NCBI GenBank assembly: GCA_963832945.1 | Contig: CAWHVV010000007.1 | Coordinates: forward strand, 372,001 to 436,000 | Length of the DNA stretch: 64,000 nt | DNA from: JAFEDN01 sp963832945 | GTDB lineage: Bacteria; Pseudomonadota; Gammaproteobacteria; Coxiellales; Coxiellaceae | Direction: 5' to 3' | In this document: positions 36,094 through 44,621 of the stretch, in pieces | Layout of the letters: each line of letters starts with the position of its first letter | Numbering within the stretch: position 1 is the first letter of the stretch | The notes under the pieces: model-generated | Told to the model about the DNA's origin: nothing | What the model saw: only the letters and a program-made list of their open reading frames with translations | Databases searched by the model: none | Made by a program: the position numbers and the translations under genes

Positions 36094-36545
36094 TTAGGAT
36101 TATGGAAAATGTGGGTGTGAAGGTTGTGTGGAAATGATTGGGTTACAGTTAGTGGTGTGGTGTTGTGGTTTATTGCTATTTTTGCATGGAGGTGGGATTA
36201 TGGTGCAGTTATTATGTATTGGCGTATTGGTGGTGTTTGTTAGGGATTGTGTATTTTTAGGTAATTAATGTTGCTGATGTGGTGTATCGAGATGTGTTTA
36301 AAAAAATTTGCTATGAATCGGATTGACTGGCGATAATTGTTAAAGAAATATGAGGCGCTATAGTATTATGGCAGGTATATGCCGCGTTGATGAGCTGTAG
36401 GGGTTGTGTGTGAAGCTACGATCTCTTCGCGGTTGATTATTTGGCTGTGGTATGTCGATATAGCAGTACTGGTTTTTATGCTGTCAACGTTATCCCTCGA
36501 GGAAATCGTGAGTTTATCATTTGATAAAACGGCATTAATCAGCGG
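36094..36545 (+). repeat. Degenerate, C-poor inverted copy of the DUF2797 core
   Basis: Read on the plus strand this stretch follows the DUF2797 coding sequence, but with many errors. For example, 36283-36308 reproduces the complement of 35816-35841 almost exactly, and 36490-36545 is the complement of 35577-35632 nearly unchanged. The first ~190 bases hold very few C residues, with T, or a missing base, where the sense sequence has C. Similarity improves towards 36545. It sits between the two direct copies, forming core / inverted core / core. No separate gene is seen here; the 36366-36545 part is read as the tail of the neighbouring frame. Confidence 0.75.
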
Positions 36546-37214
36546 CACAGGATAAACCAGTTCTGTGATTTCGACATTCGACAGCCAAATAATATCATCC
36601 GCGAAAGAGATTGTGGCTTCACGTATGGCCCCTTCAGCCTGACTCATCAACGCGGCATGTTCCTGCCATAAATTGACGGCGCCGGCAGATTTCTTTAACA
36701 ATTTTCGCCAATCGGTCCGATCATTGAGAAATTTTTTTAAACACATTTCGATAATACCGGATTGATAACGGTTGGTTACCTGAAAAATCGGCAATGCCTG
36801 ACAGGCGCCCTGATCGATCCAGCGGGTGGGTAATTGCGTGCGACGGGTAATCCCTACTTTTAATCCGGAGGAATTGGCGAAATAAACAATATGCGGCTGC
36901 GCGCACTGGCTATGAGCCCAATCATTTTCCGGACACAAGCCTTCGTGCACCCGGCATTTTTCCGGATGAATCGTGCAGAAATTGCATTCCGCCAACCGCT
37001 GCATGCACGGATAGCAATAGCCCTGCTGGTAACTTTGTCTGGTTTTACGCCCACACTGGATGCAATGGATATTACCGGTAAATCGTAATCGCAAAGGTCG
37101 CCCCAAACAGGAATTTAAAGGAATTTTCTGATCGTTCAACACCCAAGTGTACTCTACCAGCTGTCCGGGCTGGGCGTTCATTTTTCTTAAATTTCCGGTG
37201 ATTATATGGGTCAT
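36366..37214 (-). pseudogene. 5' part of a DUF2797-family gene, with an artificial tail
   Basis: The frame starts at ATG 37214, overlapping the ferredoxin stop by one base (TAATG), and encodes the true N-terminus: VEYTWVLNDQKIPLN, HCIQCGRKTRQSYQQGYCYPC and the shared core. After VYPV (about 36546) it runs into the antisense of the inverted copy, giving a ~60-residue tail (PLINAVLSNDKL...) with no family resemblance. The C-terminal domain is found instead at 35476-35633. DUF2797 proteins are zinc-ribbon-like with a GIY-YIG-like VGITRR motif; their function is unknown to me. Position in the nadA/ferredoxin operon is clear from the overlaps. Confidence 0.6.
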
Positions 37215-37576
37215 TATGGATAAAAAATATATTCTTTTACAGGCTTACCCTGAATAAAGTGTTCCTGAATAATGCGTTCCAGCACCGCCGGCGTGCAGGA
37301 GTGGTACCAGATTCCATCCGGATAAACCACCGCAATCGGGCCTCGCATGCAAATACGCAGGCAGTCGGCCTTGGTGCGGTAAACCCCTCCTTCGCCGGTT
37401 AAGTTCAGTTCCTTCAAGCGATTTTTCAAATATTCCCAGGATTCCAGACCCTCTTCCATTGAACAGCATTTCGGTTTACGCTGATCGCAGCATAAAAAGA
37501 TGTGGTATTTGATATGGGATAATCCCAGCTTCTCAACTTTCTCCGATAATTCCCGGGAAATTTCTTCAACACTCAT
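37214..37576 (-). CDS. Thioredoxin-like (2Fe-2S) ferredoxin
   Basis: A 120-residue protein of the thioredoxin-fold 2Fe-2S ferredoxin family. Cysteines occur as FLCCDQRKPKCC near the N-terminus and as ADCLRICMRGP near residue 80, followed by the family's GPIAVVYPDGIWYH and a C-terminal helix before HFIQGKPVKEYIF. These proteins carry one 2Fe-2S cluster; electron partners are usually unknown. It overlaps nadA by four bases and the DUF2797 gene by one, so the three are cotranslated. It could support cluster assembly or reduction for NadA, but that is only a suggestion from context. Confidence 0.85.
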   Translation of the reverse strand: MSVEEISRELSEKVEKLGLSHIKYHIFLCCDQRKPKCCSMEEGLESWEYLKNRLKELNLTGEGGVYRTKADCLRICMRGPIAVVYPDGIWYHSCTPAVLERIIQEHFIQGKPVKEYIFYP

Positions 37577-38517
37577 GGTCCGCCCTTTAAATTTTTAAAT
37601 TCGACCATTCTTTGCAATGAGACGCGAGCTTGCTGCATTATCGCTTCCGGCAGAAAAATTTCATTGCTGCCGCTCTGTAAAGATTCAGCCAAATTTTCCA
37701 GTCCATTCATCGCCATCCAGGGACAATGTCCACAACTCCGGCAGGTAGCGCCATTGCCGCCGGAGGGCGCTGCTAAAAACTGCTTGCCGGGAGAGGCCTG
37801 TTGCATTTTATAAAAAATGCCCGTCTCGGTGGCGACTATGAACATCTGTTGCGGTAATTTTTGGCTGGCGAGTAACAATTCCGAGGTGGAACCCACGACA
37901 TCCGCCATTTCCACAACCGCCTGTGGAGACTCGGGATGCGCTAAAATCGCCGCTTGCGGAAATTGTTGTTTGAGTTGAGCCAGGCCGTTGGCCTGAAATT
38001 CCTCATGGACAATGCAGGCCCCCTGCCATAGCACCATGTCCGCACCCGTTTTCGCGGCCACATAACGACCCAAATAACGGTCTGGCGCCCACAAAATTTT
38101 ATGACCCTCTGAATCAAGGTGGTCAACAATTTCCACTGCGTTGCTGGAAGTGACCACCCAGTCCGCGCGAGCCTTGACGTGCGCGGAAGTATTCGCATAC
38201 ACCACTACCGTGCGGTCCGGGTGTTGCTCGCAAAAATTATTGAATTCGGCGGCGGGACAACTTAAATCCAGAGAGCAGGTTGCCGCCAGATCGGGCATCA
38301 GCACCCGTTTTTCAGGACTGAGAATTTTGGCGGTTTCACCCATGAATTTAACCCCGGCGATCATCAAGGTACTGGCGGGATGTTGCTGTCCAAATCGGGC
38401 CATCGCCAGAGAATCGCCAATGAAACCACCGGTTTCTTCCGCCAGCTTTTGAATAGGCGCCGGCGTGTAATAATGAGCGATAATAATAGCGTCTTCTGCT
38501 TTAAGCAAAGCCTTCAT
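37573..38517 (-). CDS. nadA: Quinolinate synthase NadA
   Basis: A 314-residue 4Fe-4S enzyme that condenses iminoaspartate with dihydroxyacetone phosphate to quinolinate in NAD synthesis. The three cluster ligands can be assigned: Cys81 (MPDLAATCSLD), a cysteine near 168 (WQGACIVHEEF) and one of the C-terminal CRSCGHCPW group near 260. The N-terminal AHYYTPAPIQKLA and GDSLAMAR substrate motifs are present. It is the compact (about 310-residue) form. NadB is not in the window. It overlaps the rhodanese gene upstream and the ferredoxin downstream by four bases each. Confidence 0.96.
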   Translation of the reverse strand: MKALLKAEDAIIIAHYYTPAPIQKLAEETGGFIGDSLAMARFGQQHPASTLMIAGVKFMGETAKILSPEKRVLMPDLAATCSLDLSCPAAEFNNFCEQHPDRTVVVYANTSAHVKARADWVVTSSNAVEIVDHLDSEGHKILWAPDRYLGRYVAAKTGADMVLWQGACIVHEEFQANGLAQLKQQFPQAAILAHPESPQAVVEMADVVGSTSELLLASQKLPQQMFIVATETGIFYKMQQASPGKQFLAAPSGGNGATCRSCGHCPWMAMNGLENLAESLQSGSNEIFLPEAIMQQARVSLQRMVEFKNLKGGP

Positions 38518-38837
38518 TCTTTTTGTTCATCCGACATGGGATGATGATGGGCTTGCCATTTTTCAAAACCGCCGATCAGGCTATAAACCGTTAGAAACCC
38601 CTGATCCTGGAGATGCTGGCCGACGGACTGACTACTAATGCCGTGATAACAATAAACTAAAATCGATTGATTTTTAGGAGTGGTTTGACAAAAACCTTTC
38701 ATATCCGCTATGGATAACTGAATCGCGCCTTCAATGTGACTCTGATTGAAACTTTCCTGATCACGCACATCAATAATCACCAGTTCACCACCAGCCAGCA
38801 GCCGTTCCGCTTCTTCAGGGGATAATTGTTTAACCAT
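38514..38837 (-). CDS. Single-domain rhodanese (GlpE-like)
   Basis: A 107-residue sulfurtransferase. The active-site cysteine is in LVYCYHGISSQSVGQHL, and the conserved VIIDVRDQESFNQSHIEGAIQLS strand-loop is intact. ATG 38837 was preferred over 38861 because GAGGAAGG lies eight bases upstream. It should move sulfane sulfur to a thiol acceptor. Its coupling to nadA suggests a link to Fe-S cluster supply, which is an inference. Confidence 0.88.
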   Translation of the reverse strand: MVKQLSPEEAERLLAGGELVIIDVRDQESFNQSHIEGAIQLSIADMKGFCQTTPKNQSILVYCYHGISSQSVGQHLQDQGFLTVYSLIGGFEKWQAHHHPMSDEQKE

Positions 38838-38890
38838 GACTGATACCTTCCTCAACATCATTTAATTAGAGCAGTTATACTAGCATTTTT

Positions 38891-41800
38891 TTACCGTTCC
38901 AGATAGTCCATCCATAAATCGGTCAGTGTTTCCTGGCACCGGTTTTGACTAAGACGTTCTTCCAGATTCACAATATCGATTCCGGCTAAAGGCTGGTGCT
39001 GCCAGGAGCAGGCGTACACCGCTTTACTGCGCTTACCGGTCGCCGGATCGATCTGCCATTGCAGACATTGCGCGCAAACGCCTTTGAGCATGCATTGCAT
39101 AGGCCCGTAAACCGAACCCAGCACGGGTATGGACTTGGGCCACGGTGGATTTAATCCGCCAATCTCTCTCTGCAGACAGCCTGAACCCAACACCCATACC
39201 TGACCGACTCCGGATAAATCAGGAAACTGCCGGATGGCGTGAGCTACGTCGCCGTTCTGTAAACTTTGGTCCTCTGACCGGCGGGCGCTAATGACGCCCC
39301 GGCGGGTTAACCAGATAATTTTTTCCGCCACGGACTCTATTTTTTCCTGACAATATAAGTCCCGCGCCTGCTCAAAATAGCCCAGATACCAAATCCGGTG
39401 GCCTTCGCGCACAAATTTTTCGGCCATCGACATCAAAAACGCCGGTGAAATAATATCTCCGATCACCAGAATCGTTGACGGCGCCAGATTTCGCGTAGTG
39501 TGAGCTCCCGTAGGCCCCATCAGCGCCAGCGGATCATTCGGCTGCAGCCGCTTGACCAGCCGCGAACTGGCGCCTCTTTCCACCACATAAAAAGACAGCA
39601 GTTCCGGATCTTTCGGATGGGGCACGCCCAGCAACGCCAGTGCTTCCATTTGGGGGAAGCCAAAATTCTGGACACGGTAAAATTGTCCGCCGCCGCCTTT
39701 ACGCCCGGCAACGGGCGCGCGCGCCACGAGTTCAATCACGCGATGATTATGGCGTATCACCTCGACCACCACGGCGCTGAATGAATGCTGGATTTTGTCG
39801 CGAAAGGTCTGATATTCATTCACATCGCCTGTAATCCGGTGCGGCTCTAATACCCGGCAAATTTCAGGATATACCCGCTGCGCCGAAGCAATCGCCTTTA
39901 CCACGCTGCCATGAAAAACAGGATGGGTATCGCCCAGAAAAGTCACCGTGCGGTGATCTTTGGCATAACTGGTAAAAGCCCCAAAATGCGGATTTTTCAC
40001 GTGACTCACGGTGTCAATTTGGCGCAAATAACCGTTTACCCGCTCATAACGCCGATAGGTAAACCGGTTTTGGCGCAGAAAAGTACCGCGATGCTCAAAT
40101 TCATACGCTACGTTTAGGCGCGCGCCGGTCGCTACAAAAATGGCGCGGGCGGGCAAAGCCTGCTCTTCGTCAGTCGCTATCCAGCGGCCTTCTTCATCCC
40201 AAACAGACCATTGACAGCGTAACGCCCGCACCTGGCCGTCCTCATCCAGAAGGACCGCTTTGGGCTCCAGTCCTTCCGCATAGTAAATGCCCTCCTCAAG
40301 CGCACGGGTAAGTTCCTCATGGTTGCGGCGGTATGCCGGAGATTCCTGTAGCGTGCGTCGATAGGCAATGGTCACCCCACCCCATTGGCGGATCAATTTA
40401 ATCAAATCGGGATCACGCTGCTCCCTCAAGGCCTGGCTGCGCTCATTGGCCAGCTGCCGCGCATGTTCCAGATATTCGTCCAATATCGCTAAATCGGCGG
40501 GTAAAAAGCGTGATCTTATGGTTTCTTGCCCAAAATGACCTATAAGGCTTTTATAACGGGCGGCCATTTTCTCAATCTGCACAATATAATAAGCCTGGAC
40601 CTCGGTGGCGGTATCGACCGCCGTGAGACCGCCCCCGATGACCACCGCAGGGAGACGGACCTGCAAATTTGCCAGCCCCTCCGCCCTGGCAGCGCCGGTA
40701 AGGTGCAGGGCCATTAAAAAATCATTGGCCTGGCGCATTCCCGGGGCAAGGCTGTGCGGAATATCCAGGGCCTCAGGCAGTCCGGCGCCTACCGCCAGCG
40801 CGAGGTGGTCAAAACCCAGAAGCCAGGCATCTTCTACTTTTAAAGTTCCACCGAAACGAACGCCGCCAATTACCTGAAAATATTGTCTTCTTAATAGGGA
40901 AATATAAATTAATTTCAGGAAATTTTTATCCCAGCGCACAGTAATACCATATTCGGCAACTCCTCCAAAACCTGAAACCCATCGATCTGACAGGTTTTCA
41001 GTAATGTCGGCATAGCGGTATATGGGTTGGGTCAGATACTGATCCGGCAGTGGTTCAATTTTCAGACCGTCCATCCCGACCACTGCGAAACCCTCCATCA
41101 GCAAATGGTGGGCCAGACTAAAGCCCGCCGGTCCCATCCCCATGACAAGGACTTTTAAACCGTTATAAGATTGAACCACCCATTGGCGTGGGCGCAAAGG
41201 GTTCCAGCGTGTCAATAAATCATAAATCTCCACTCCCCACGGCAGATGGAGGACATCCGTTAATATTCCGGTCTCAGTTTGGGGAATATTCACAGGCTCC
41301 TGTTTCTGATAAATACAGGCTTTCATACAATCGTTACAGATGCGGTGGCCGGTCATGGGACAGAGAGGATTATCCACCATGATCATCGCCAATGCCGCGA
41401 TGCCGAAACCCGCTTTTTTCAATACGTGCATCTCGGAGATTTTTTCTTCGAGCGGACAACCCGTTAAAATTTCTCCGACCGGGTTAATTTTAAGACCCTG
41501 ACTTAAATCGGTTTTTTTAACCGGAAAGCCTCGTGAACAAAAATCACCCTGATTGGAATGGCAATAAACGCAATAGTCGATCTCCGCCATCACCTGCCGC
41601 CGGGACATGCGCGGATCCGTTAAATCAAATCCATCCCGGTAACGTTGCGCAATTCCCTGCAGCCGGCCAAAGGGATCTTCGGGTAATGGCTGAACGCTCA
41701 CCAGGTTCTCAAAATTTAAACGCCGGGGCAGATGGAACATTTCCCAGCCTTTGACACTGCTGCGACCCTCCTCCGTGGTCATGGCCGCGACACACCATTC

Positions 41801-42310
41801 GACCAGGGTGTTGATACCATCCCGGCAATTATCCGCATCCTCCAGATAGGCCATCCCCAGTTGCGCCACCGCCAATTGCCGATCGCTTAAATTTAATTTT
41901 TTAGATAAAATTTCTTCTTCAACAATTTGATTTAACTTGGAAAAAGATTTTCGATTTTCCTGAACACTCGCGGCACGGCGGGCCTGTTTTAGCACATACC
42001 AGGATTTAAAGGCGAAGATGGGCTGATGCGCCAGCGTTTTGGCATGCAAACAGTCGACTTCTTCTTCCACCGCAAACAGTTCAGCGAGAAAACCTTCCAG
42101 GACCACGGCGCAATCGATCAGGAGCTGGCTGACAATTTCGGAAGAGGCCAATTGAGCATTTTTCCGATAGGATAATAATTGACCATGCCATTGCGGATTA
42201 AGCGTTTCCAGGGCCTTCAGGAACCGCTGGTCCAGCTTCTGCAACCCTGGAACGCTTTGCAGCTCTTGAAAATCAATTCCTTTTAGGTTAAGTTGGTTTT
42301 TTATCATCAT
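38891..42310 (-). CDS. Multidomain flavin/Fe-S oxidoreductase (GltD-like plus PyrK-like fusion)
   Basis: A 1139-residue protein. After a helical N-terminus come cysteine clusters near 247-260 (DYCVYCHSNQGDFC) and 313-328 (CPMTGHRICNDCMKAC), suggesting 4Fe-4S centres. A glutamate-synthase small-subunit-like region follows, with an FAD site VLVMGMGPAGFSLAHHL near 387 and an NAD(P) site AVVIGGGLTAVDTATE near 557. The C-terminal ~300 residues resemble a ferredoxin reductase/PyrK electron-transfer module (MGPTGAHTTRN, ILVIGDIISPAFLMSM) ending in a 2Fe-2S-type C-x5-C-x2-C-x15-C (MQCMLKGVCAQCL onwards). It probably moves electrons between NAD(P)H and an iron-sulfur partner. Start ATG 42310 was preferred because the longer frame would overlap the divergent gene; no strong ribosome binding site is seen. 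Confidence 0.75.
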   Translation of the reverse strand: MMIKNQLNLKGIDFQELQSVPGLQKLDQRFLKALETLNPQWHGQLLSYRKNAQLASSEIVSQLLIDCAVVLEGFLAELFAVEEEVDCLHAKTLAHQPIFAFKSWYVLKQARRAASVQENRKSFSKLNQIVEEEILSKKLNLSDRQLAVAQLGMAYLEDADNCRDGINTLVEWCVAAMTTEEGRSSVKGWEMFHLPRRLNFENLVSVQPLPEDPFGRLQGIAQRYRDGFDLTDPRMSRRQVMAEIDYCVYCHSNQGDFCSRGFPVKKTDLSQGLKINPVGEILTGCPLEEKISEMHVLKKAGFGIAALAMIMVDNPLCPMTGHRICNDCMKACIYQKQEPVNIPQTETGILTDVLHLPWGVEIYDLLTRWNPLRPRQWVVQSYNGLKVLVMGMGPAGFSLAHHLLMEGFAVVGMDGLKIEPLPDQYLTQPIYRYADITENLSDRWVSGFGGVAEYGITVRWDKNFLKLIYISLLRRQYFQVIGGVRFGGTLKVEDAWLLGFDHLALAVGAGLPEALDIPHSLAPGMRQANDFLMALHLTGAARAEGLANLQVRLPAVVIGGGLTAVDTATEVQAYYIVQIEKMAARYKSLIGHFGQETIRSRFLPADLAILDEYLEHARQLANERSQALREQRDPDLIKLIRQWGGVTIAYRRTLQESPAYRRNHEELTRALEEGIYYAEGLEPKAVLLDEDGQVRALRCQWSVWDEEGRWIATDEEQALPARAIFVATGARLNVAYEFEHRGTFLRQNRFTYRRYERVNGYLRQIDTVSHVKNPHFGAFTSYAKDHRTVTFLGDTHPVFHGSVVKAIASAQRVYPEICRVLEPHRITGDVNEYQTFRDKIQHSFSAVVVEVIRHNHRVIELVARAPVAGRKGGGGQFYRVQNFGFPQMEALALLGVPHPKDPELLSFYVVERGASSRLVKRLQPNDPLALMGPTGAHTTRNLAPSTILVIGDIISPAFLMSMAEKFVREGHRIWYLGYFEQARDLYCQEKIESVAEKIIWLTRRGVISARRSEDQSLQNGDVAHAIRQFPDLSGVGQVWVLGSGCLQREIGGLNPPWPKSIPVLGSVYGPMQCMLKGVCAQCLQWQIDPATGKRSKAVYACSWQHQPLAGIDIVNLEERLSQNRCQETLTDLWMDYLER

Positions 42311-42328
42311 GGAGCATTGTATCAAACC

Positions 42329-42511
42329 ATGCGAAAAATTAATAAACATTATGTGAGTAATATCGACATAAAGTTAAAGGAATTTGACGAGGTCAACCCC
42401 AAATCTCCTTCCCAGCAGGCAGAGATCACCAAATACAAACGTATTCGCCGCCTGCGCGACAAAAAAACGCCCTTACGCAAAGATCAAAACGATATCTTTA
42501 ACGATTTCTAA
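42329..42511 (+). CDS. Small conserved basic protein (CBU_0585-like)
   Basis: A 60-residue charged protein, MRKINKHYVSNIDIK...LRKDQNDIFNDF, that resembles the CBU_0585-type family by recollection. Function unknown. ATG 42329 was chosen because the upstream part of the frame from TTG 42293 overlaps the divergent oxidoreductase and looks noncoding. A GGAG at 42311 is 14 bases away, too far for an ideal site. Its start is only 18 bases from the divergent start, so each promoter must lie inside the other gene or the transcripts are leaderless. Confidence 0.65.
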   Translation: MRKINKHYVSNIDIKLKEFDEVNPKSPSQQAEITKYKRIRRLRDKKTPLRKDQNDIFNDF

Positions 42512-42517
42512 TTAATC

Positions 42518-42648
42518 AATTCTCTGCGCCATGCGGGATCGCAAGGGGGAGCTAAGCTCCGCGCTCCCCCTTCATTCGGAGCATCGGCTCCGCCGAGCGC
42601 AGGATATAAAAAGGAAGCAATTCCGGCTGTACTCAGCGGGAATTGCTG
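42518..42648 (-). mobile_element. Dispersed palindromic element, copy 2 (truncated)
   Basis: Minus-orientation copy ending in CAGCGGGAATTGCTG at 42648, the base before the ankyrin stop codon. It contains the GC-rich and GGAGCATCGGCTCC stems. The distal third and second inverted end are missing. The site corresponds to the point where the paralogous ankyrin gene continues for seven more codons. Confidence 0.75.
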
Positions 42649-44511
42649 TCATCTGGGTTCTACTGTTTCCATGAGATAAATTTTCTGATTGCCCTTAACC
42701 CACCTCTTCAATGGAAGAAATCGTGTGCCATTAGGAAATAAAACTTCTCGCTCCTTTAGATATAATGACAGCTTAGAAATATCTTTTCCAGAACCCTTAT
42801 TAATAACCTTGATAATAATATTGGGGTCTGGACGACATATGTCTTCTTGATCAACGGCGTCTTCCGGAAGGGGTTTTCTCATTCTCATAGAACTAAACAA
42901 AGCGCTTTGATAGAGAATCTTACCATTTTGTAAAGCATCTACTATTCTTTTATCTTCTTTTGCAGAAAGTTCCCTATGCAATCTGTTTTTCTCATCGCTT
43001 TGAAGAGTTCTACATACCATTGTATCTTCTTGCTTAAAAGGAAGTCTGTTAGTTTGCTCTGAGATAAGCGTTGACAATACCCAAAAAACTGCAGCCCAGC
43101 TAGCCTTTATTGACTCCCCATGCGTCATAAAAAAAACATTGAGGAAAGCATGAAAATCCAAAGAGCTATAATGACAAATAGCTGTTTTTCCTGCCGGATG
43201 CAATTCCTTTATCTCCACCTCTTTAGCCTTTTGTACTGCTTCCTGAAAATGCTCATGAAAATCCCTTTTGAAAACCGGATCCTCTTCCATAAATTTCATA
43301 CATTGATCTAAATCAGTATTACTAAACTGGATTTTCCTAAAGTCCGGATTGTTACGAAGACATTCACTGGCATTATAATCTCGCTTGTTAATTGTAGCGA
43401 TTAAATCTCCATTAATGTGATCAAATGTAACAATCTTATCTAACGCACATCGCAAGAGCATTTTATACAATTCTGTTGCAGCATCATCAAACTGTAAGTT
43501 TTTTCCTATCCCATTGAGTTCTATTAATTTTCTGAAAATAATAAAATGCTCGCAATATTCTTTTTCTGACAAGAGATAGCTGCTAACAATATTCAATGAG
43601 TCATTGATTATTATTCCTAATGGAGATAAGAAGATTGATTCTAAAAACAAAAAATAGTTTATTGCCAAACGGTTTATTGATTCTAAAGGCTTAGACTCTA
43701 TTTTCTCATTCAGTAACCGGCATAAAATAACATCCTCTTTTTTTGCCGCATAATGCACTGCGCCCCACCCTTCTTTATCGGGTGCTCGCAAATTTGCTCG
43801 TTTTCTAATTAAGAAATCTATAACGGGTATCGGCTCCATTGCTCTTGTAATAGCCAACATCAGGGGGGTTTTTCCATCCAGGGTGAGATCGTTAACGGTC
43901 GCTTTATACTTCAGTAATTGAGCCATGCTCTCGCAATTGCCTCTTATTGTGGCAACGTGAAAGGGGTGCAGCCCATCAGCATCATATATGTTGAACTTTG
44001 CCTTGAGAGCAAATAGAGGCCTAAGATCATGGTTATAAGCGGCACGTATATGTAAAGCCGTTCCTCGACTTGTCGAGTATCTACTAAATTTTAAAAAATC
44101 TGTAAATTGAATATTAACGTCTTCAATAAACTCCTTTTGCTCCTCTTTATCGAATTTAATCCAACGATTTTTCATTAAAAAATGCAGCTTTTTAAAGTTG
44201 GATTTTAAACATTCCGGCTCTTGGTCCAATATTTCTTCTGCCTGGTCCCAATCATCATCCTCCTCTGATTCTGTCAGCAAATGTAACAAAGGATAGGATT
44301 TTAGATCAGAGGATGAAATCGGTTGGGAAAAAATATCGTTAACATTACCGATTTCCTTTAAAGTCCTACCCATATCAACCCGAAAGTTTGAATAATCCAA
44401 TAAGTGGAAATTTTCCTCCACCAGCTCCTGAAATGTCATATTTTCAGAGACTTTTAAAACTAATGGATAACTCATTTGTCTATGAACGATATCTATTTTT
44501 ACTGTCTTCAT
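42649..44511 (-). CDS. Ankyrin-repeat protein 1, candidate effector (620 aa)
   Basis: About four ankyrin repeats lie between residues ~145 and 275 (RGTALHIRAAYNHDL, DGLHPFHVATIRGN, DGKTPLMLAIT, EGWGAVHYAAKKED). The first ~65 residues (KIDIVHRQMSYPLVLKVSEN, FQELVEENF, NFRVDMGRTL) suggest a ubiquitin-like beta-grasp fold by pattern only. The remainder is unrecognised and contains MFFMTHGE-like and PNPNI/VIKVINKGSGKD segments shared with its paralogue at 44622. No signal peptide or membrane segment. It ends ...METVEPR, where the paralogue continues ADESIEMDF; one extra base creates the earlier stop right at the mobile element. Ankyrin proteins in this order are often type IV effectors; no direct evidence here. 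Confidence 0.78.
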   Translation of the reverse strand: MKTVKIDIVHRQMSYPLVLKVSENMTFQELVEENFHLLDYSNFRVDMGRTLKEIGNVNDIFSQPISSSDLKSYPLLHLLTESEEDDDWDQAEEILDQEPECLKSNFKKLHFLMKNRWIKFDKEEQKEFIEDVNIQFTDFLKFSRYSTSRGTALHIRAAYNHDLRPLFALKAKFNIYDADGLHPFHVATIRGNCESMAQLLKYKATVNDLTLDGKTPLMLAITRAMEPIPVIDFLIRKRANLRAPDKEGWGAVHYAAKKEDVILCRLLNEKIESKPLESINRLAINYFLFLESIFLSPLGIIINDSLNIVSSYLLSEKEYCEHFIIFRKLIELNGIGKNLQFDDAATELYKMLLRCALDKIVTFDHINGDLIATINKRDYNASECLRNNPDFRKIQFSNTDLDQCMKFMEEDPVFKRDFHEHFQEAVQKAKEVEIKELHPAGKTAICHYSSLDFHAFLNVFFMTHGESIKASWAAVFWVLSTLISEQTNRLPFKQEDTMVCRTLQSDEKNRLHRELSAKEDKRIVDALQNGKILYQSALFSSMRMRKPLPEDAVDQEDICRPDPNIIIKVINKGSGKDISKLSLYLKEREVLFPNGTRFLPLKRWVKGNQKIYLMETVEPR

Positions 44512-44551
44512 TATTACCCCTTTTTACCGCTTAAAATTTTACAAGGGAGAC

Positions 44552-44581
44552 ATTATACAGCAAAAAAAAATTATTTGCTAA
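44552..44581 (-). promoter_or_regulatory. Putative promoter of ankyrin gene 1
   Basis: TTAGCA (44581-44576), an 18-base spacer and a perfect TATAAT (44557-44552), about 40 bases before the start. The same arrangement lies before ankyrin gene 2 because the whole upstream region was duplicated with the gene. Confidence 0.5.
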
Positions 44582-44621
44582 TTTTTGGTACTGAGCTGCG
44601 GCGCCCGGAAATCAACGGGGC

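Noticed and set aside
36366..36545. The ~60-residue C-terminal tail of the upstream DUF2797 frame as a new protein domain
   Set aside because: It is the antisense translation of an inverted degenerate copy of the same gene, so it is not an independent domain.
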